Source: Flavobacterium cauense R2A-7 | GTDB taxonomy: Bacteria; Bacteroidota; Bacteroidia; Flavobacteriales; Flavobacteriaceae | Direction: 5' to 3' | Assembly (NCBI RefSeq): GCF_000498475.1 | Contig: NZ_AVBI01000019.1 | Span: forward strand, 310,001 to 374,000 | DNA: 64,000 bases | Part shown: piece after piece, positions 19,322 to 27,938 of the stretch | Numbering within the stretch: the stretch's first letter is position 1 | Layout of the letters: every line of letters begins with the position of its first letter | The notes under the pieces: model-generated | The model's input: the letters and a program-made list of their open reading frames with translations, nothing else | What the model was told of the DNA's origin: nothing | Databases searched by the model: none | Made by a program: the position numbers and the translations under genes

Positions 19322-20461
19322 ATGCTAACTACAGAAAACATACAACTCAACACCATTGAAGAAGCCATAGAAGACATCCGTCAGGGAAAAGTGATTATAG
19401 TGGTGGATGACGAAGATCGTGAAAATGAAGGTGATTTTTTGGCTGCAGCCGATAAAGTAACTCCGGAAATGATCAATTTCATGGCTACTTACGGAAAAGG
19501 ACTTATCTGTACGCCTTTAACAGAAAAACGTTGTAAAGAATTAGATCTTCATGCAATGGTTGGAAACAACACCGACCCTATGCAAACGGCTTTTACCGTT
19601 TCGGTAGATTTAAGAGGAAACGGAGTAACCACAGGGATTTCAGCTTCCGACAGAGCTAAAACTGTTGAAGCATTGGTTGATCCAAATACAAAACCATTCG
19701 AATTAGGGCGTCCCGGACATATTTTCCCATTAATAGCAAAAGAAGGTGGTGTTTTACGACGTACCGGACACACGGAAGCGGCTATCGATTTTGCTCGTTT
19801 GGCTGGATTTCGCCCCGCAGGTGTGATTTGTGAAATCATGAACGATGACGGAACCATGGCACGCCTACCCCAATTAGTAGAAGTAGCCAAAAAACTAGAT
19901 TTGAAACTGGTTTCCATTGAAGATTTGGTAGCATACAGAATGCAACACGACAGTCTTATCCATAAAAAAGAAGATTTCGAGATTCAAACCCGTTTTGGTG
20001 AGTTCCGTTTACGTGCTTATTTACAAATTACCAACAAACAGGTTCATATTGCCTTAACCAAAGGAAGTTGGAGTGCGGGAGAACCTATTTTAACGAGAAT
20101 CAATTCCACTCATATCAATAATGACATTTTAGGAACATTAACAAATAATGATGCCGACAAAAAACTGGATGATATGTTTAAACGTATCAATGAAGAAGGA
20201 AAAGGCGCTATCTTGTTTATCAATCACCAAACCCAATCTTCCGATTTATTAAATCGCTTGTCAGAATTAAAAGAATTACAGGAAAAAGGAGTTCATAAAG
20301 CACCTCAAATTAAAATCGATATTAAAGATTTTGGAATCGGTGCACAGATTTTACACGATTTGGACATTTCAAAAATCAAATTATTATCCAATTCTGAGCA
20401 AACAAAACGTGTGGGAATGATCGGATACGGACTTGAAATCACAGAATACGTAGGATTTTAA
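19322..20461 (+). CDS. ribBA: 3,4-dihydroxy-2-butanone-4-phosphate synthase with degenerate GTP cyclohydrolase II domain
   Basis: 379 aa. Residues 1-205 are RibB, with [11 protein letters not shown], the substrate-binding GRPGHIFPL and [18 protein letters not shown]; it makes dihydroxybutanone phosphate for riboflavin. Residues 206-379 align with RibA by the [13 protein letters not shown] [12 protein letters not shown] and KIKLLSNS segments, but the zinc ligands of the usual CDCGEQL-type region are absent; no cysteine is found there. GTP cyclohydrolase activity is therefore unlikely. Last gene of the ftsK operon. Confidence 0.92.
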   Translation: MLTTENIQLNTIEEAIEDIRQGKVIIVVDDEDRENEGDFLAAADKVTPEMINFMATYGKGLICTPLTEKRCKELDLHAMVGNNTDPMQTAFTVSVDLRGNGVTTGISASDRAKTVEALVDPNTKPFELGRPGHIFPLIAKEGGVLRRTGHTEAAIDFARLAGFRPAGVICEIMNDDGTMARLPQLVEVAKKLDLKLVSIEDLVAYRMQHDSLIHKKEDFEIQTRFGEFRLRAYLQITNKQVHIALTKGSWSAGEPILTRINSTHINNDILGTLTNNDADKKLDDMFKRINEEGKGAILFINHQTQSSDLLNRLSELKELQEKGVHKAPQIKIDIKDFGIGAQILHDLDISKIKLLSNSEQTKRVGMIGYGLEITEYVGF

Positions 20462-20556
20462 AAAAATATTTCATTTTTTTTTATTTTGTAAAATAAACGA
20501 AATGAAAGAGTTAAAAAAAGATTGAAATTTATTTCCGATTTTTACCCCTAAAAGGT

Positions 20557-20586
20557 TTGCAGAAATAAAAAAACCGTCTATATTTG
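20557..20586 (+). promoter_or_regulatory. Predicted tRNA-Ser promoter
   Basis: TTG at 20557-20559, 19 bp spacer, then TATATTTG at 20579-20586, an exact match to the Bacteroidetes TAnnTTTG element. A leader of about 30 nt precedes the tRNA. Confidence 0.7.
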
Positions 20587-20619
20587 CACTCGCAATACGG
20601 AAGTAAAGCGAGACATACT

Positions 20620-20704
20620 GGAGAAATGGCAGAGTGGTCGATTGCGGCAGTCTTGAAAACTGTTGACTGTAACAGGTCCGGGGGTTCGAATCCCTCTTTC
20701 TCCG
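20620..20704 (+). tRNA. tRNA-Ser (anticodon UGA)
   Basis: 85 nt with long variable arm as in class II tRNAs. Acceptor GGAGAAA pairs with TTTCTCC (20697-20703), followed by discriminator G. The anticodon stem GCAGT/ACTGT encloses loop CTTGAAA with anticodon TGA; the T arm has GGTTCGAATCC. CCA is not encoded. Its 3' end is the integration target of the element that follows. Confidence 0.95.
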
Positions 20705-20705
20705 C
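20691..20705 (+). other. attL core within tRNA-Ser 3' end
   Basis: TCCCTCTTTCTCCGC is repeated identically at 55716-55730. The core covers the 3' side of the T arm and acceptor stem, so the integrated tRNA stays intact. Confidence 0.88.
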
Positions 20706-20728
20706 TGAAAAAAATCCTAAACGGTATC

Positions 20729-20766
20729 AAAACCCTGAAAATCTTATGATTTTCGGGGTTTTTTGC
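20729..20766 (+). terminator. Terminator immediately inside the left end of the element
   Basis: A hairpin (ACCCTGAAAATC with GATTTTCGGGGT, loop TTAT) with a T tract. It replaces the native tRNA-Ser terminator, which was moved to 55735 by integration. Confidence 0.85.
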
Positions 20767-20819
20767 TTTTGCTCATATACCAAATTATTCATCGAATCTT
20801 ATCGCTAAAGGGACTAAAT

Positions 20820-20855
20820 CGAGACCCTAGAAAAAACTAGAAATCTTGGGTCTCG
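20820..20855. repeat. Inverted repeat CGAGACCC/GGGTCTCG near left end
   Basis: CGAGACCC at 20820-20827 and GGGTCTCG at 20848-20855 form a hairpin or a pair of opposed binding sites. The same GCGAGACCCT word recurs at the right end (55648-55657). Candidate integrase arm sites. Confidence 0.5.
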
Positions 20856-20982
20856 CTAAAATCCCTTAATCCTTGCAAACACAGGGCTTACGATTGTAAA
20901 GTGATAGCTTGTTCATTCAGTAAACATCTTGTTTGACTTGAATTAGGAATTTAAATTGATAAATAATTAATCAGTCAGTAAA

Positions 20983-22218
20983 ATGAAAGCGAAAGTAAAT
21001 CTGCATTTTTATGCAAAATCCACCAAGGCTAATGCTAAAGGGCAATTTCCAATTTATGTCCGCCTAACAGTAAATGGAATCAGAACAGAATTCAGTACCA
21101 AAAAATTTATTGACCCAACCCGATGGTTATCGGAAGCATGTAAAATGAAAGGTACTACAGAAGAAGCCCGTTCAATTAATAGTTATCTTGATTTAATAAA
21201 ATCCAAAGTGCTGGATATTCAAATGGAACTTATACATAAGAATCAACAGTTGAGTATTGAAAACTTTAAAGAATTACTTTTTGGTTCGGAAGAAAAACAG
21301 CGTATGCTTGTCCCAATCTTTCAAGACCATAACAACAAAATAAAAGAGTTAGTAGGCAAAGAATATGCTCTAGGAACGTTAGAGCGTTATACTACTTCTT
21401 TGAAACATACAATTGAGTTTTTGGAATGGAAATATGGCATTTCAGATATTGAGATTTCCAAAATAAATCATGCTTTTATTACTGATTACGAATTCTATTT
21501 AAGAAGTGTTAGAAATTGCGCTAATAATACGGCTGTAAAATACATCAAGAACTTCAGTAAAATAATCAAGATTTGTTTGGCTAATGATTGGCTGGAAAAA
21601 AATCCATTTGCAAACTATAAAGCAAAAGTTAAAGAGGTTGAGCGTGTTTATTTAACTGAAGAAGAGGTTCAGAATATTATAGAAAAAGATTTAAAGAACG
21701 ATAGACTTTCACTTGTTCGTGATATATTCCTTTTTAGCTGTTTTACAGGACTAGCTTACATTGATGTCAAAAACTTGACAAAATCCCATATAAGCATTGG
21801 AATTGATGGTGAGAAATGGATTTTTACGCATCGTCAAAAAACAGAAAGTGCTTCAAAGATTCCAATTCTTCCAGTTACTCAAATGATAATCGATAAATAT
21901 GAGAATCATCCACAATGTGTTGGAGAAGATAAACTACTCCCTATTCTTTCAAATCAAAAGATGAACGCTTATCTAAAAGAGATTGCAGGGATTTGCAAAA
22001 TTGATAAAGAATTAACCTTTCACATTGCCCGACATACTTTTGCTACTACTGTAACTTTAACAAATGGTGTTCCTATTGAGAGCGTTAGCAAAATGCTTGG
22101 GCATAAAAATTTGAGAACTACACAACATTATGCCAAAGTTTTGGATAGAAAAGTGAGTGAGGATATGAAAATTTTAAAAAGCAAACTTTCACAAAGTGTA
22201 TTAAAAAGAGCTCAATAA
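20983..22218 (+). CDS. int: Tyrosine recombinase / integrase
   Basis: 411 aa, Bacteroidetes integrase type. An Arm-binding domain (about 1-90, VNLHFYAKSTKANAKGQFPIYVRLTVNG), a SAM-like core-binding domain (about 105-210) and the catalytic domain with Arg in SCFTGLAYIDVKNL-type context, Lys/beta strand near QKTESASKIPILP, HIARHTFATT and LGHKNLRTTQHYAKVL, ending in the tyrosine nucleophile. Catalyses insertion into and excision from tRNA-Ser. It lies at the tRNA side, pointing inward. Confidence 0.95.
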   Translation: MKAKVNLHFYAKSTKANAKGQFPIYVRLTVNGIRTEFSTKKFIDPTRWLSEACKMKGTTEEARSINSYLDLIKSKVLDIQMELIHKNQQLSIENFKELLFGSEEKQRMLVPIFQDHNNKIKELVGKEYALGTLERYTTSLKHTIEFLEWKYGISDIEISKINHAFITDYEFYLRSVRNCANNTAVKYIKNFSKIIKICLANDWLEKNPFANYKAKVKEVERVYLTEEEVQNIIEKDLKNDRLSLVRDIFLFSCFTGLAYIDVKNLTKSHISIGIDGEKWIFTHRQKTESASKIPILPVTQMIIDKYENHPQCVGEDKLLPILSNQKMNAYLKEIAGICKIDKELTFHIARHTFATTVTLTNGVPIESVSKMLGHKNLRTTQHYAKVLDRKVSEDMKILKSKLSQSVLKRAQ

Positions 22219-22223
22219 ATTTC

Positions 22224-22268
22224 TTGTCCTAGTTCAAGATTTCGTTAAGTATTTGATTAATATCTTTG
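22224..22268 (+). promoter_or_regulatory. Predicted Crp-like operator and -7 element before the receiver/regulator pair
   Basis: TTGTCCTAGTTCAA at 22224-22237 matches TTGAACTAGTTCAA in 12 of 14 positions. TATCTTTG at 22261-22268 is a perfect TAnnTTTG. The operator centre lies about 41 bp before the predicted start site, as at the two operators near 23.3 kb. Suggests autoregulation. Confidence 0.6.
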
Positions 22269-22290
22269 TATAATAAAATTTGTAAATCAA

Positions 22291-22614
22291 ATGAAAAAAT
22301 TAAATTTTTTAGTAATCGGGAAAAACAAGCCTATATTAGATGTACTTGTACGTTTATTAAATGAGAATACTGATTGGTCTGCTAGTGGATTTATTAATGA
22401 AGAAGAAGTATTTGCTAATGTTAATTTATTGAATTTTGATATTCTACTTTTAAGTTGCGGAATTGAAGATTTTACAGAGCAGATGATTAAAGAAAAATCA
22501 AAAAAAATAAACCCTAAAATATTAATTATTCAACATTATGGTGGTGGAAGCGGATTATTAAAAAATGAAATTCTGTTTGCATTGAGTGAGTTTAATAATT
22601 CAGAGTGTTTTTAA
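22291..22614 (+). CDS. Degenerate response-regulator receiver-like protein
   Basis: 107 aa with receiver-like beta-alpha pattern: FLVIGKNKPILDVLVRLL, then FDILLLSCGIED at the position of the phosphoacceptor strand, KILIIQHYGGGSGLL for beta4. The acidic pair after beta1 is missing and the phosphoacceptor Asp is not in its usual place (FDILLLSC), so phosphorylation is unlikely. It precedes the Crp-like gene by 22 bp and probably modulates or is coexpressed with it. Confidence 0.5.
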   Translation: MKKLNFLVIGKNKPILDVLVRLLNENTDWSASGFINEEEVFANVNLLNFDILLLSCGIEDFTEQMIKEKSKKINPKILIIQHYGGGSGLLKNEILFALSEFNNSECF

Positions 22615-22636
22615 TAGTAACTAATAAAATTATTTT

Positions 22637-23215
22637 ATGTTTGAAAATATAGATGCATTTGTAAATAGATGTGCAAGTTTTACAGAAAGTGAACTTGACA
22701 TATTTCACTCTTTGATTGATTTTAAAACCGTACACAAAAAAGAGTACTTATTACGTGAAGGACAAATTTGTGACTTTGAAGCTTATGTTTTAAAAGGGTG
22801 CGTAAGAAATTATTTTATAAATGAAAATGGATTCGAGGTTATTATACAATTTGCAATAGAAGATTGGTGGATTAGCGATATAGCGAGTTTCCATGAAAAA
22901 ACCCCAAGCAAATTATACATAGAAACTCTTGAAGATTGTGAACTATTTTTTCTGTCTTATGAGAATAAAGAAGAATTATTAAAAAGAGTACCCAAGTTTG
23001 AAAGGTTCTTCAGGTTGATGGTTCAAAAAAATCTTTCTTCTACACAAAACAGATTAATTAACACAATTGCAAAATCTGCCCCAGAAAAGTATTTAGACTT
23101 TATAAAATTATACCCTACAATTCCTCAAAGAGTTCCCCAACATTATATTGCTTCTTATCTTGGCATATCAGCTGAGTTTCTCAGTAAGATAAGAACAAAA
23201 CTTTCAAAACAATAG
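22637..23215 (+). CDS. Crp/Fnr family transcription regulator
   Basis: 192 aa. Cyclic-nucleotide-binding-like barrel (about 25-120; EYLLREGQICDFEAYVLKGCVRNYFINENG), then the long helix and a C-terminal HTH (QHYIASYLGISAEFLSKIRTKL). No Fnr-type iron-sulfur cysteine cluster. The effector is unknown. Three palindromes of the form TTGAACTAGTTCAA flank this gene, so it probably binds them to activate itself and the pirin operon. Confidence 0.85.
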   Translation: MFENIDAFVNRCASFTESELDIFHSLIDFKTVHKKEYLLREGQICDFEAYVLKGCVRNYFINENGFEVIIQFAIEDWWISDIASFHEKTPSKLYIETLEDCELFFLSYENKEELLKRVPKFERFFRLMVQKNLSSTQNRLINTIAKSAPEKYLDFIKLYPTIPQRVPQHYIASYLGISAEFLSKIRTKLSKQ

Positions 23216-23302
23216 ATTTTAGTTTTTGGTTTTTCATTGTGATTCACTTCCTGTTAACTTGTTTGTTTTCAGGAAGTTTTTCTTTATGGCCAAATTACTT
23301 TC

Positions 23303-23346
23303 TTGAACTAGTTCAATGCACAGGTTTAATTTTCAAAGGAAATTTG
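23303..23346 (+). promoter_or_regulatory. Upstream operator/promoter unit of the pirin operon (copy 1)
   Basis: Perfect palindrome TTGAACTAGTTCAA (23303-23316) and GAAATTTG at 23339-23346, 36 bp from operator start to -7-like element. The operator centre is near -41 relative to the predicted start. Confidence 0.6.
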
Positions 23347-23383
23347 TCATGTAAGTATTAAGTCAAAAGCTTTAAACACGTTC

Positions 23384-23427
23384 TTGAACTAGTTCAATGC
23401 ATAGAAATAAAAACGAAGCGAAATTTG
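23384..23427 (+). promoter_or_regulatory. Operator/promoter unit of the pirin operon (copy 2)
   Basis: An identical palindrome at 23384-23397 and GAAATTTG at 23420-23427, again offset by 36 bp. Repeats the arrangement 81 bp upstream. The start codon of pirin follows at 23456. Confidence 0.65.
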
Positions 23428-23455
23428 TATCATCAAAACTTAATTATTAGAAATT

Positions 23456-24331
23456 ATGGACAGAAAAGAATTTTTAAAAAAAGGATTATTTGGTACAGGA
23501 ATGTTTGCCGCAACAGCAGCATTCGGGAATATACTTAAAAATGACATCGACGAAATCGAGCCATTAGAAATTTTGGGATTTAATCATATACCTAATACAA
23601 AATCAGATATTATGGACAATACTGTTTTACATAAAGCCGATACAAGAGGTCTTGCCAATCATGGTTGGTTAGAAAGTCATCACACCTTCAGTTTCGCTAA
23701 TTATCATAATCCGGAAAGAATGCATTTTGGTGTGTTGCGGGTTTTGAACGATGACCGAGTTAATCCGGGAATGGGTTTCGGAACACATCCACACGATAAC
23801 ATGGAAATTATCAGTATTCCATTAGAAGGTGATTTAGAGCACAAAGACAGTATGGGAAACACTACAGTTATTAAAAACGGAGATATTCAGGTAATGAGTG
23901 CCGGAACAGGAATTTTTCATAGTGAATATAACAAAAATCAGGACAAACTGGTAAAGTTCCTTCAAATTTGGGTATATCCTAACCAAAAGAACGTTACACC
24001 GCGATACGAGCAGATTACATTGGATAAAAAAGAAAGAAAAAACAAATTTCAGCAAATTCTTTCGCCAAATGCCAACGATGCCGGAGTTTGGATACATCAG
24101 GATGCGTGGTTTCATTTAGGAAATTTCGATAAAGGAATTACCTCTAATTATAAAATCAAAAAAGCAGGAAACGGCGTTTATGCTTTTATCATCAACGGGA
24201 CAGCAACCATTGGAAATCAAAAACTAGACAAACGTGATGGTTTGGGTATTTGGAATACAGGTGAATTTAATATAACCGCAGATTCTGATAATACTGAAAT
24301 TCTATTAATGGAAGTACCTATGTCTTTATAA
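23456..24331 (+). CDS. Pirin family protein with N-terminal signal-like segment
   Basis: 291 aa. Bicupin pirin core from about residue 60: GWLESHHTFSFANYHNP, then the metal site HPHDNMEI and IFHSEYN (His, His, Glu, His). Pirins are iron-dependent, some being quercetin dioxygenases or redox sensors. Unusually, it starts with MDRKEFLKKGLFGTGMFAAT, like a Tat/Sec leader with KK in place of RR, so export to the periplasm is possible. First gene of a cargo unit under the twin operators. Confidence 0.85.
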   Translation: MDRKEFLKKGLFGTGMFAATAAFGNILKNDIDEIEPLEILGFNHIPNTKSDIMDNTVLHKADTRGLANHGWLESHHTFSFANYHNPERMHFGVLRVLNDDRVNPGMGFGTHPHDNMEIISIPLEGDLEHKDSMGNTTVIKNGDIQVMSAGTGIFHSEYNKNQDKLVKFLQIWVYPNQKNVTPRYEQITLDKKERKNKFQQILSPNANDAGVWIHQDAWFHLGNFDKGITSNYKIKKAGNGVYAFIINGTATIGNQKLDKRDGLGIWNTGEFNITADSDNTEILLMEVPMSL

Positions 24332-24365
24332 TAATCAAAACAACAACATTAAAAATCATTTAAAA

Positions 24366-24896
24366 ATGGCAAAATCAAATTGGGGAATAGACCCTACACA
24401 TTCAGAAATTGGCTTTAAAGTAAAGCACATGATGTTTACAAATGTATCTGGAAAATTTAATGCTTTTGAGGCTACAATCGAAAATGAAGATGACAATTTC
24501 GAAACTTCAAAAATTAATTTCACAGCAGAAACGGCTTCGGTAGATACCAATAATTCCGATAGAGATAATCACTTAAGAAGTGCTGAATTTTTTGAAGCAG
24601 ATGTTTATCCAAAACTTTCTTTTGTATCAACTAGCATCAAAAAGAAAAGCGAAAATGACTATGAAATACACGGCGATTTAACAATAAAAGACGTGACTAA
24701 AAACATAGTCTTAGAAACAGAATACAGCGGACTAATGAAAGACCCATGGGGTAACACTAAAGCGGGACTATCATTAAACGGAAAAATAAACAGAAAAGAT
24801 TTTGGTCTTACTTGGAATGCAGCTCTGGAAACAGGTGGCGTATTAGTAGGTGAGGAAATCAAATTAGCTTCTGAAATTCAATTAATTAAACAATAA
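24366..24896 (+). CDS. YceI family protein
   Basis: 176 aa. Lipocalin-like YceI fold: NWGIDPTHSEIGFKVKHMMFTNVSGKF, FFEADVYPKLSFVSTSI and WGNTKAGLSLNGKINRKDFGLTWN. Members bind isoprenoid-type ligands. No signal peptide is visible, unlike E. coli YceI, so it may be cytoplasmic. Second gene in the pirin unit, 34 bp downstream. Confidence 0.92.
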   Translation: MAKSNWGIDPTHSEIGFKVKHMMFTNVSGKFNAFEATIENEDDNFETSKINFTAETASVDTNNSDRDNHLRSAEFFEADVYPKLSFVSTSIKKKSENDYEIHGDLTIKDVTKNIVLETEYSGLMKDPWGNTKAGLSLNGKINRKDFGLTWNAALETGGVLVGEEIKLASEIQLIKQ

Positions 24897-24925
24897 ATAT
24901 TAACACAATTTAAATTTTAAACAAG

Positions 24926-25612
24926 ATGAAAAAAGTAATTTTAACTTTAGTATTAAGCTTATCAGCTTTAACAGGATTTGCACAAAAACCAAGTCCAGAA
25001 TTATTAAATCCAACAAATCATGCCTTAGTGTTAATTGACCACGAAGGACAAATGGCATTTGCTACAAAAAGCATTGATGCTATCGAATTGAGAAACAACG
25101 TAGGTTTAGTTGCAGGTGCTTCAAAAATATTTAACGTGTCAACAGTTGTAACTACAGTTGCTGAAAAATCATTCAGCGGACCAGTATTCCCTGAAATTTT
25201 AGAAGCTTATCCAAACACAGCTCAATACATCGACAGAACTACGATGAACACTTGGGAAGATGTAAGTGCTCATAAAGCAATTACCGGAAAAGGTAAAAAG
25301 AAATTAGTATTTGCAGGTTTGTGGACAAGCGTTTGTATTGTTGGACCAGTATTATCATCAATCAGCGAAGGATATGAAGTATATGTAATTACTGATGCTT
25401 CGGGAGACGTTTCTAAAGAAGCCCATGATCAAGCAGTGACTCGTATGGTACAAGCTGGAGCAAAACCAATCACATCATTACAATATCTTTTAGAATTGCA
25501 AAGAGATTGGGCTCGTGGCGAAACTTATGTGGCTGTTACAACTTTAGCTAAAAAATATGGTGGTGCTTATGGTTTAGGTATACAATATGCTAAAGAAATG
25601 TTGAAACACTAA
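24926..25612 (+). CDS. Exported isochorismatase-family hydrolase
   Basis: 228 aa with an N-terminal signal peptide (LSLSALTGFAQK). Catalytic Asp in VLIDHEGQMAF, Lys near ITGKGKKKLVFAG, nucleophilic Cys in GLWTSVCIVGP: the Asp-Lys-Cys triad of cysteine hydrolases. Similar to YcaC-type enzymes. Substrate unknown, possibly an amide or a stress-generated compound. Followed by a strong terminator, so the pirin-YceI-hydrolase group can be transcribed as one unit. Confidence 0.88.
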   Translation: MKKVILTLVLSLSALTGFAQKPSPELLNPTNHALVLIDHEGQMAFATKSIDAIELRNNVGLVAGASKIFNVSTVVTTVAEKSFSGPVFPEILEAYPNTAQYIDRTTMNTWEDVSAHKAITGKGKKKLVFAGLWTSVCIVGPVLSSISEGYEVYVITDASGDVSKEAHDQAVTRMVQAGAKPITSLQYLLELQRDWARGETYVAVTTLAKKYGGAYGLGIQYAKEMLKH

Positions 25613-25623
25613 GATTTATCAAA

Positions 25624-25652
25624 TAAAGGCAGGCAAAATACCTGCCTTTTTT
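25624..25652 (+). terminator. Terminator after the isochorismatase-like gene
   Basis: AAAGGCAGG and CCTGCCTTT arms with short loop and T tract. Confidence 0.85.
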
Positions 25653-25666
25653 AAACTCAATACACT

Positions 25667-27436
25667 ATGAAAACAATTTATACAGTTTCTCTTTCGTTAT
25701 TGTTTGCCGGTGTCTCTTTTGCTCAAAAAGCCGACGTGATTGTTATTAATGGTAAAGTAACAACACTCGACGACAAAAACCCTGAAGTTCAGGCGGTGGC
25801 TATCTCCGGAAACAAAATTACTCAGGTAGGAACAAACGCACAGGTTCTCAAACTAAAATCAAAACAAACAAAAATTATTGATGCCAAGGGAAATCGTGTA
25901 ATTCCTGGGCTTTTCGACAGTCATTTACACGTGATTCGCGGTGGTAGATTTTATAATACAGAATTGCGCTGGGACGGAGTAACTTCGTTAAAACGTGCTT
26001 TGCAAATGCTGAAAGAACAAGCTTCGCATACGCCAGAAGGTCAATGGATTCGTGTAGTTGGGGGTTGGAACGAATATCAGTTCGAAGAAAAACGATTACC
26101 AACCATAGCCGAAATTAACGAAGCCACCGGAAATGTACCTACGTTCATTTTGTACCTTTATGGAAAAGCATGGTTAAACAAATCGGGAATTCAAAAATTG
26201 AACATCAATGCCGACACGCCTAATCCAGCTGGTGGACTTATCGAAAAAGACAACGACGGAAATCCAACCGGATTGCTAGTTGCCGAGCCGAATGCGTTTA
26301 TTTTGTATTCAACCTTGGCTAAATTGCCTGAATTGACAAAAGAAGAAAAAGTAAATTCGACTTTGCAATACATGACCGAATTGAACCGTTTGGGTGTAAC
26401 TGCCGTAATGGACGCCGGTGGTGGTTTTCAAAACTTCCCAGACGATTATGGTATTACCGAAGAGTTAAACAAACAAGGAAAAATTACCATGCGCTTGCCT
26501 TTCTTTTTGTTTGCACAGAAAAAAGGAACCGAATTAGCTGACTATACCAAATGGACAGGAATGGTCGAAATTGACGACCACGGACATAACGGAATTAACG
26601 AAGTCGATTATCACGTAGAAGGTGGTGGCGAAAACTTGGTTGCTGATGCAGCCGATTTTGAAAATTTCCTTTTCCCACGTCCTGAATTACCAGCTACTAT
26701 GGAAAAAAATCTTAAAGATGTCATCAGTCTGTTGGTAAAAAAACGTTGGCCTTTTCGTTTACACGCAACGTATAACGAAAGTATTTCGAGAGATTTAGAT
26801 GTTATTGAAGCTGTAAACAAAGAAACACCACTCAACGGATTGGTTTGGTTTTTTGACCACGCCGAAACCATCAGCGAGCAAAACCTGCAACGCATTAAAG
26901 CTTTAGGCGGAGGAATTGCAATTCAGCACCGAATGGCTTATCAGGGCGAAAGTTTTATTCATCGTTATGGTAAAAAAGCCGCTTTGGCAGCACCGCCGGT
27001 TAAACGTATGTTAGAATTGGGCTTGCCTGTTGGTTTGGGAACCGATGGAACACGTGTTGCTAGTTATAACCCTTGGGTTTCGTTATATTGGATTACCACC
27101 GGTAAAACTATTGGAGGAACTCAGGTTATGGCAAAAGAAAATACATTGGATAGAAAAACAGCTTTAAAACTGTTTACTAAAGGTGGATTTGATTTGATTA
27201 AAGAACAATCAAAAGGAAAAATTGAAAAAGGATATTTTGCCGATTTGGTTATCCTAGACAAAGATTATCTTTCGGTTGAAGACGAAGCTATTAAAGGAAT
27301 TACTTCAAAATTAACAATTGTAGATGGAAAAGTAGTTTATGGTAACGACGAATATAAAACCGTTGCACCAGCTGCTTTACCAGTAATTCCAGAATGGAGT
27401 CCTGTAAAATACTTTGGTGGTTATCAAACCAAATAA
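25667..27436 (+). CDS. Exported amidohydrolase (YtcJ-like)
   Basis: 589 aa. A signal peptide (LLFAGVSFAQK), then the metal-dependent hydrolase family: VIPGLFDSHLHVIRGG (first metal HxH), RLHATYN, FDHAE and GLGTDGTRV (Asp). C-terminal composite beta domain (GYFADLVILDKDYLSV). YtcJ-like enzymes hydrolyse amides such as N-formyl compounds; the substrate here is unknown. The gene follows a terminator and precedes one, so it could be transcribed alone or by read-through. Confidence 0.9.
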   Translation: MKTIYTVSLSLLFAGVSFAQKADVIVINGKVTTLDDKNPEVQAVAISGNKITQVGTNAQVLKLKSKQTKIIDAKGNRVIPGLFDSHLHVIRGGRFYNTELRWDGVTSLKRALQMLKEQASHTPEGQWIRVVGGWNEYQFEEKRLPTIAEINEATGNVPTFILYLYGKAWLNKSGIQKLNINADTPNPAGGLIEKDNDGNPTGLLVAEPNAFILYSTLAKLPELTKEEKVNSTLQYMTELNRLGVTAVMDAGGGFQNFPDDYGITEELNKQGKITMRLPFFLFAQKKGTELADYTKWTGMVEIDDHGHNGINEVDYHVEGGGENLVADAADFENFLFPRPELPATMEKNLKDVISLLVKKRWPFRLHATYNESISRDLDVIEAVNKETPLNGLVWFFDHAETISEQNLQRIKALGGGIAIQHRMAYQGESFIHRYGKKAALAAPPVKRMLELGLPVGLGTDGTRVASYNPWVSLYWITTGKTIGGTQVMAKENTLDRKTALKLFTKGGFDLIKEQSKGKIEKGYFADLVILDKDYLSVEDEAIKGITSKLTIVDGKVVYGNDEYKTVAPAALPVIPEWSPVKYFGGYQTK

Positions 27437-27443
27437 TTCTTAA

Positions 27444-27488
27444 AAATGCTGTGTTTTTTGAAGTACAAAATAACACAGCATTTCTTTT
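27444..27488 (+). terminator. Terminator after the amidohydrolase gene
   Basis: AAATGCTGTGTT (27444-27455) and AACACAGCATTT (27472-27483) form a perfect 12-bp stem followed by CTTTT. Confidence 0.8.
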
Positions 27489-27503
27489 AAAAACGATTTA
27501 GTT

Positions 27504-27938
27504 ATGAAAAATCTAATTCAAAAAATAACAAATGTTTATCCGTCTGCTTATGTAGTCGATATAGCGTTATTGGTATTCAGAATATCACTTTCGGTAGAAT
27601 TAATGGTGGCGCACGGACTTAAAAAATTGGGAATTGGAGTGGCTGCTGCCGAGCAAGTACCCAATCCGTTGCATTTGCCAGAAGCTTTCAATAGCTTGTT
27701 TGCCAATGCTGCTAATCTTTTTTTTCCAGTATTGGTCATTTTCGGATTCTTTACCCGAATTGCCGTTTTACCTATATTGGCAGTAACACTCACTGGATAT
27801 TTCGTTTTGCACTGGAATGATTCTTTGTTGATAAAAGACACGCCATATATGTATAGTTTATGTTACTTGTTGTTATTTATTCTAGGTTCTGGAAGATATT
27901 CTCTTGATTATTTTATTAATCAAAAAGCACGAAAATGA
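27504..27938 (+). CDS. DoxX family membrane protein
   Basis: 144 aa, four predicted membrane helices with the DoxX/SURF4-like pattern (VFRISLSVELMVAHGLKKLG, FFTRIAVLPILAVTLTGYFVLHW, LCYLLLFILGSGRYSLDYFI). Associated in other bacteria with thiol/electrophile stress and thiosulfate:quinone systems. Overlaps the next start by 4 bp (ATGA), so cotranslated with the porin. Confidence 0.85.
   Translation: MKNLIQKITNVYPSAYVVDIALLVFRISLSVELMVAHGLKKLGIGVAAAEQVPNPLHLPEAFNSLFANAANLFFPVLVIFGFFTRIAVLPILAVTLTGYFVLHWNDSLLIKDTPYMYSLCYLLLFILGSGRYSLDYFINQKARK

Noticed and set aside
20584..20808. A 74-aa open frame over the tRNA
   Set aside because: It runs through the complete tRNA-Ser and a terminator and has no protein-like features.
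20820..20855. A riboswitch ahead of int
   Set aside because: Only a simple inverted repeat is present, with no conserved riboswitch core.
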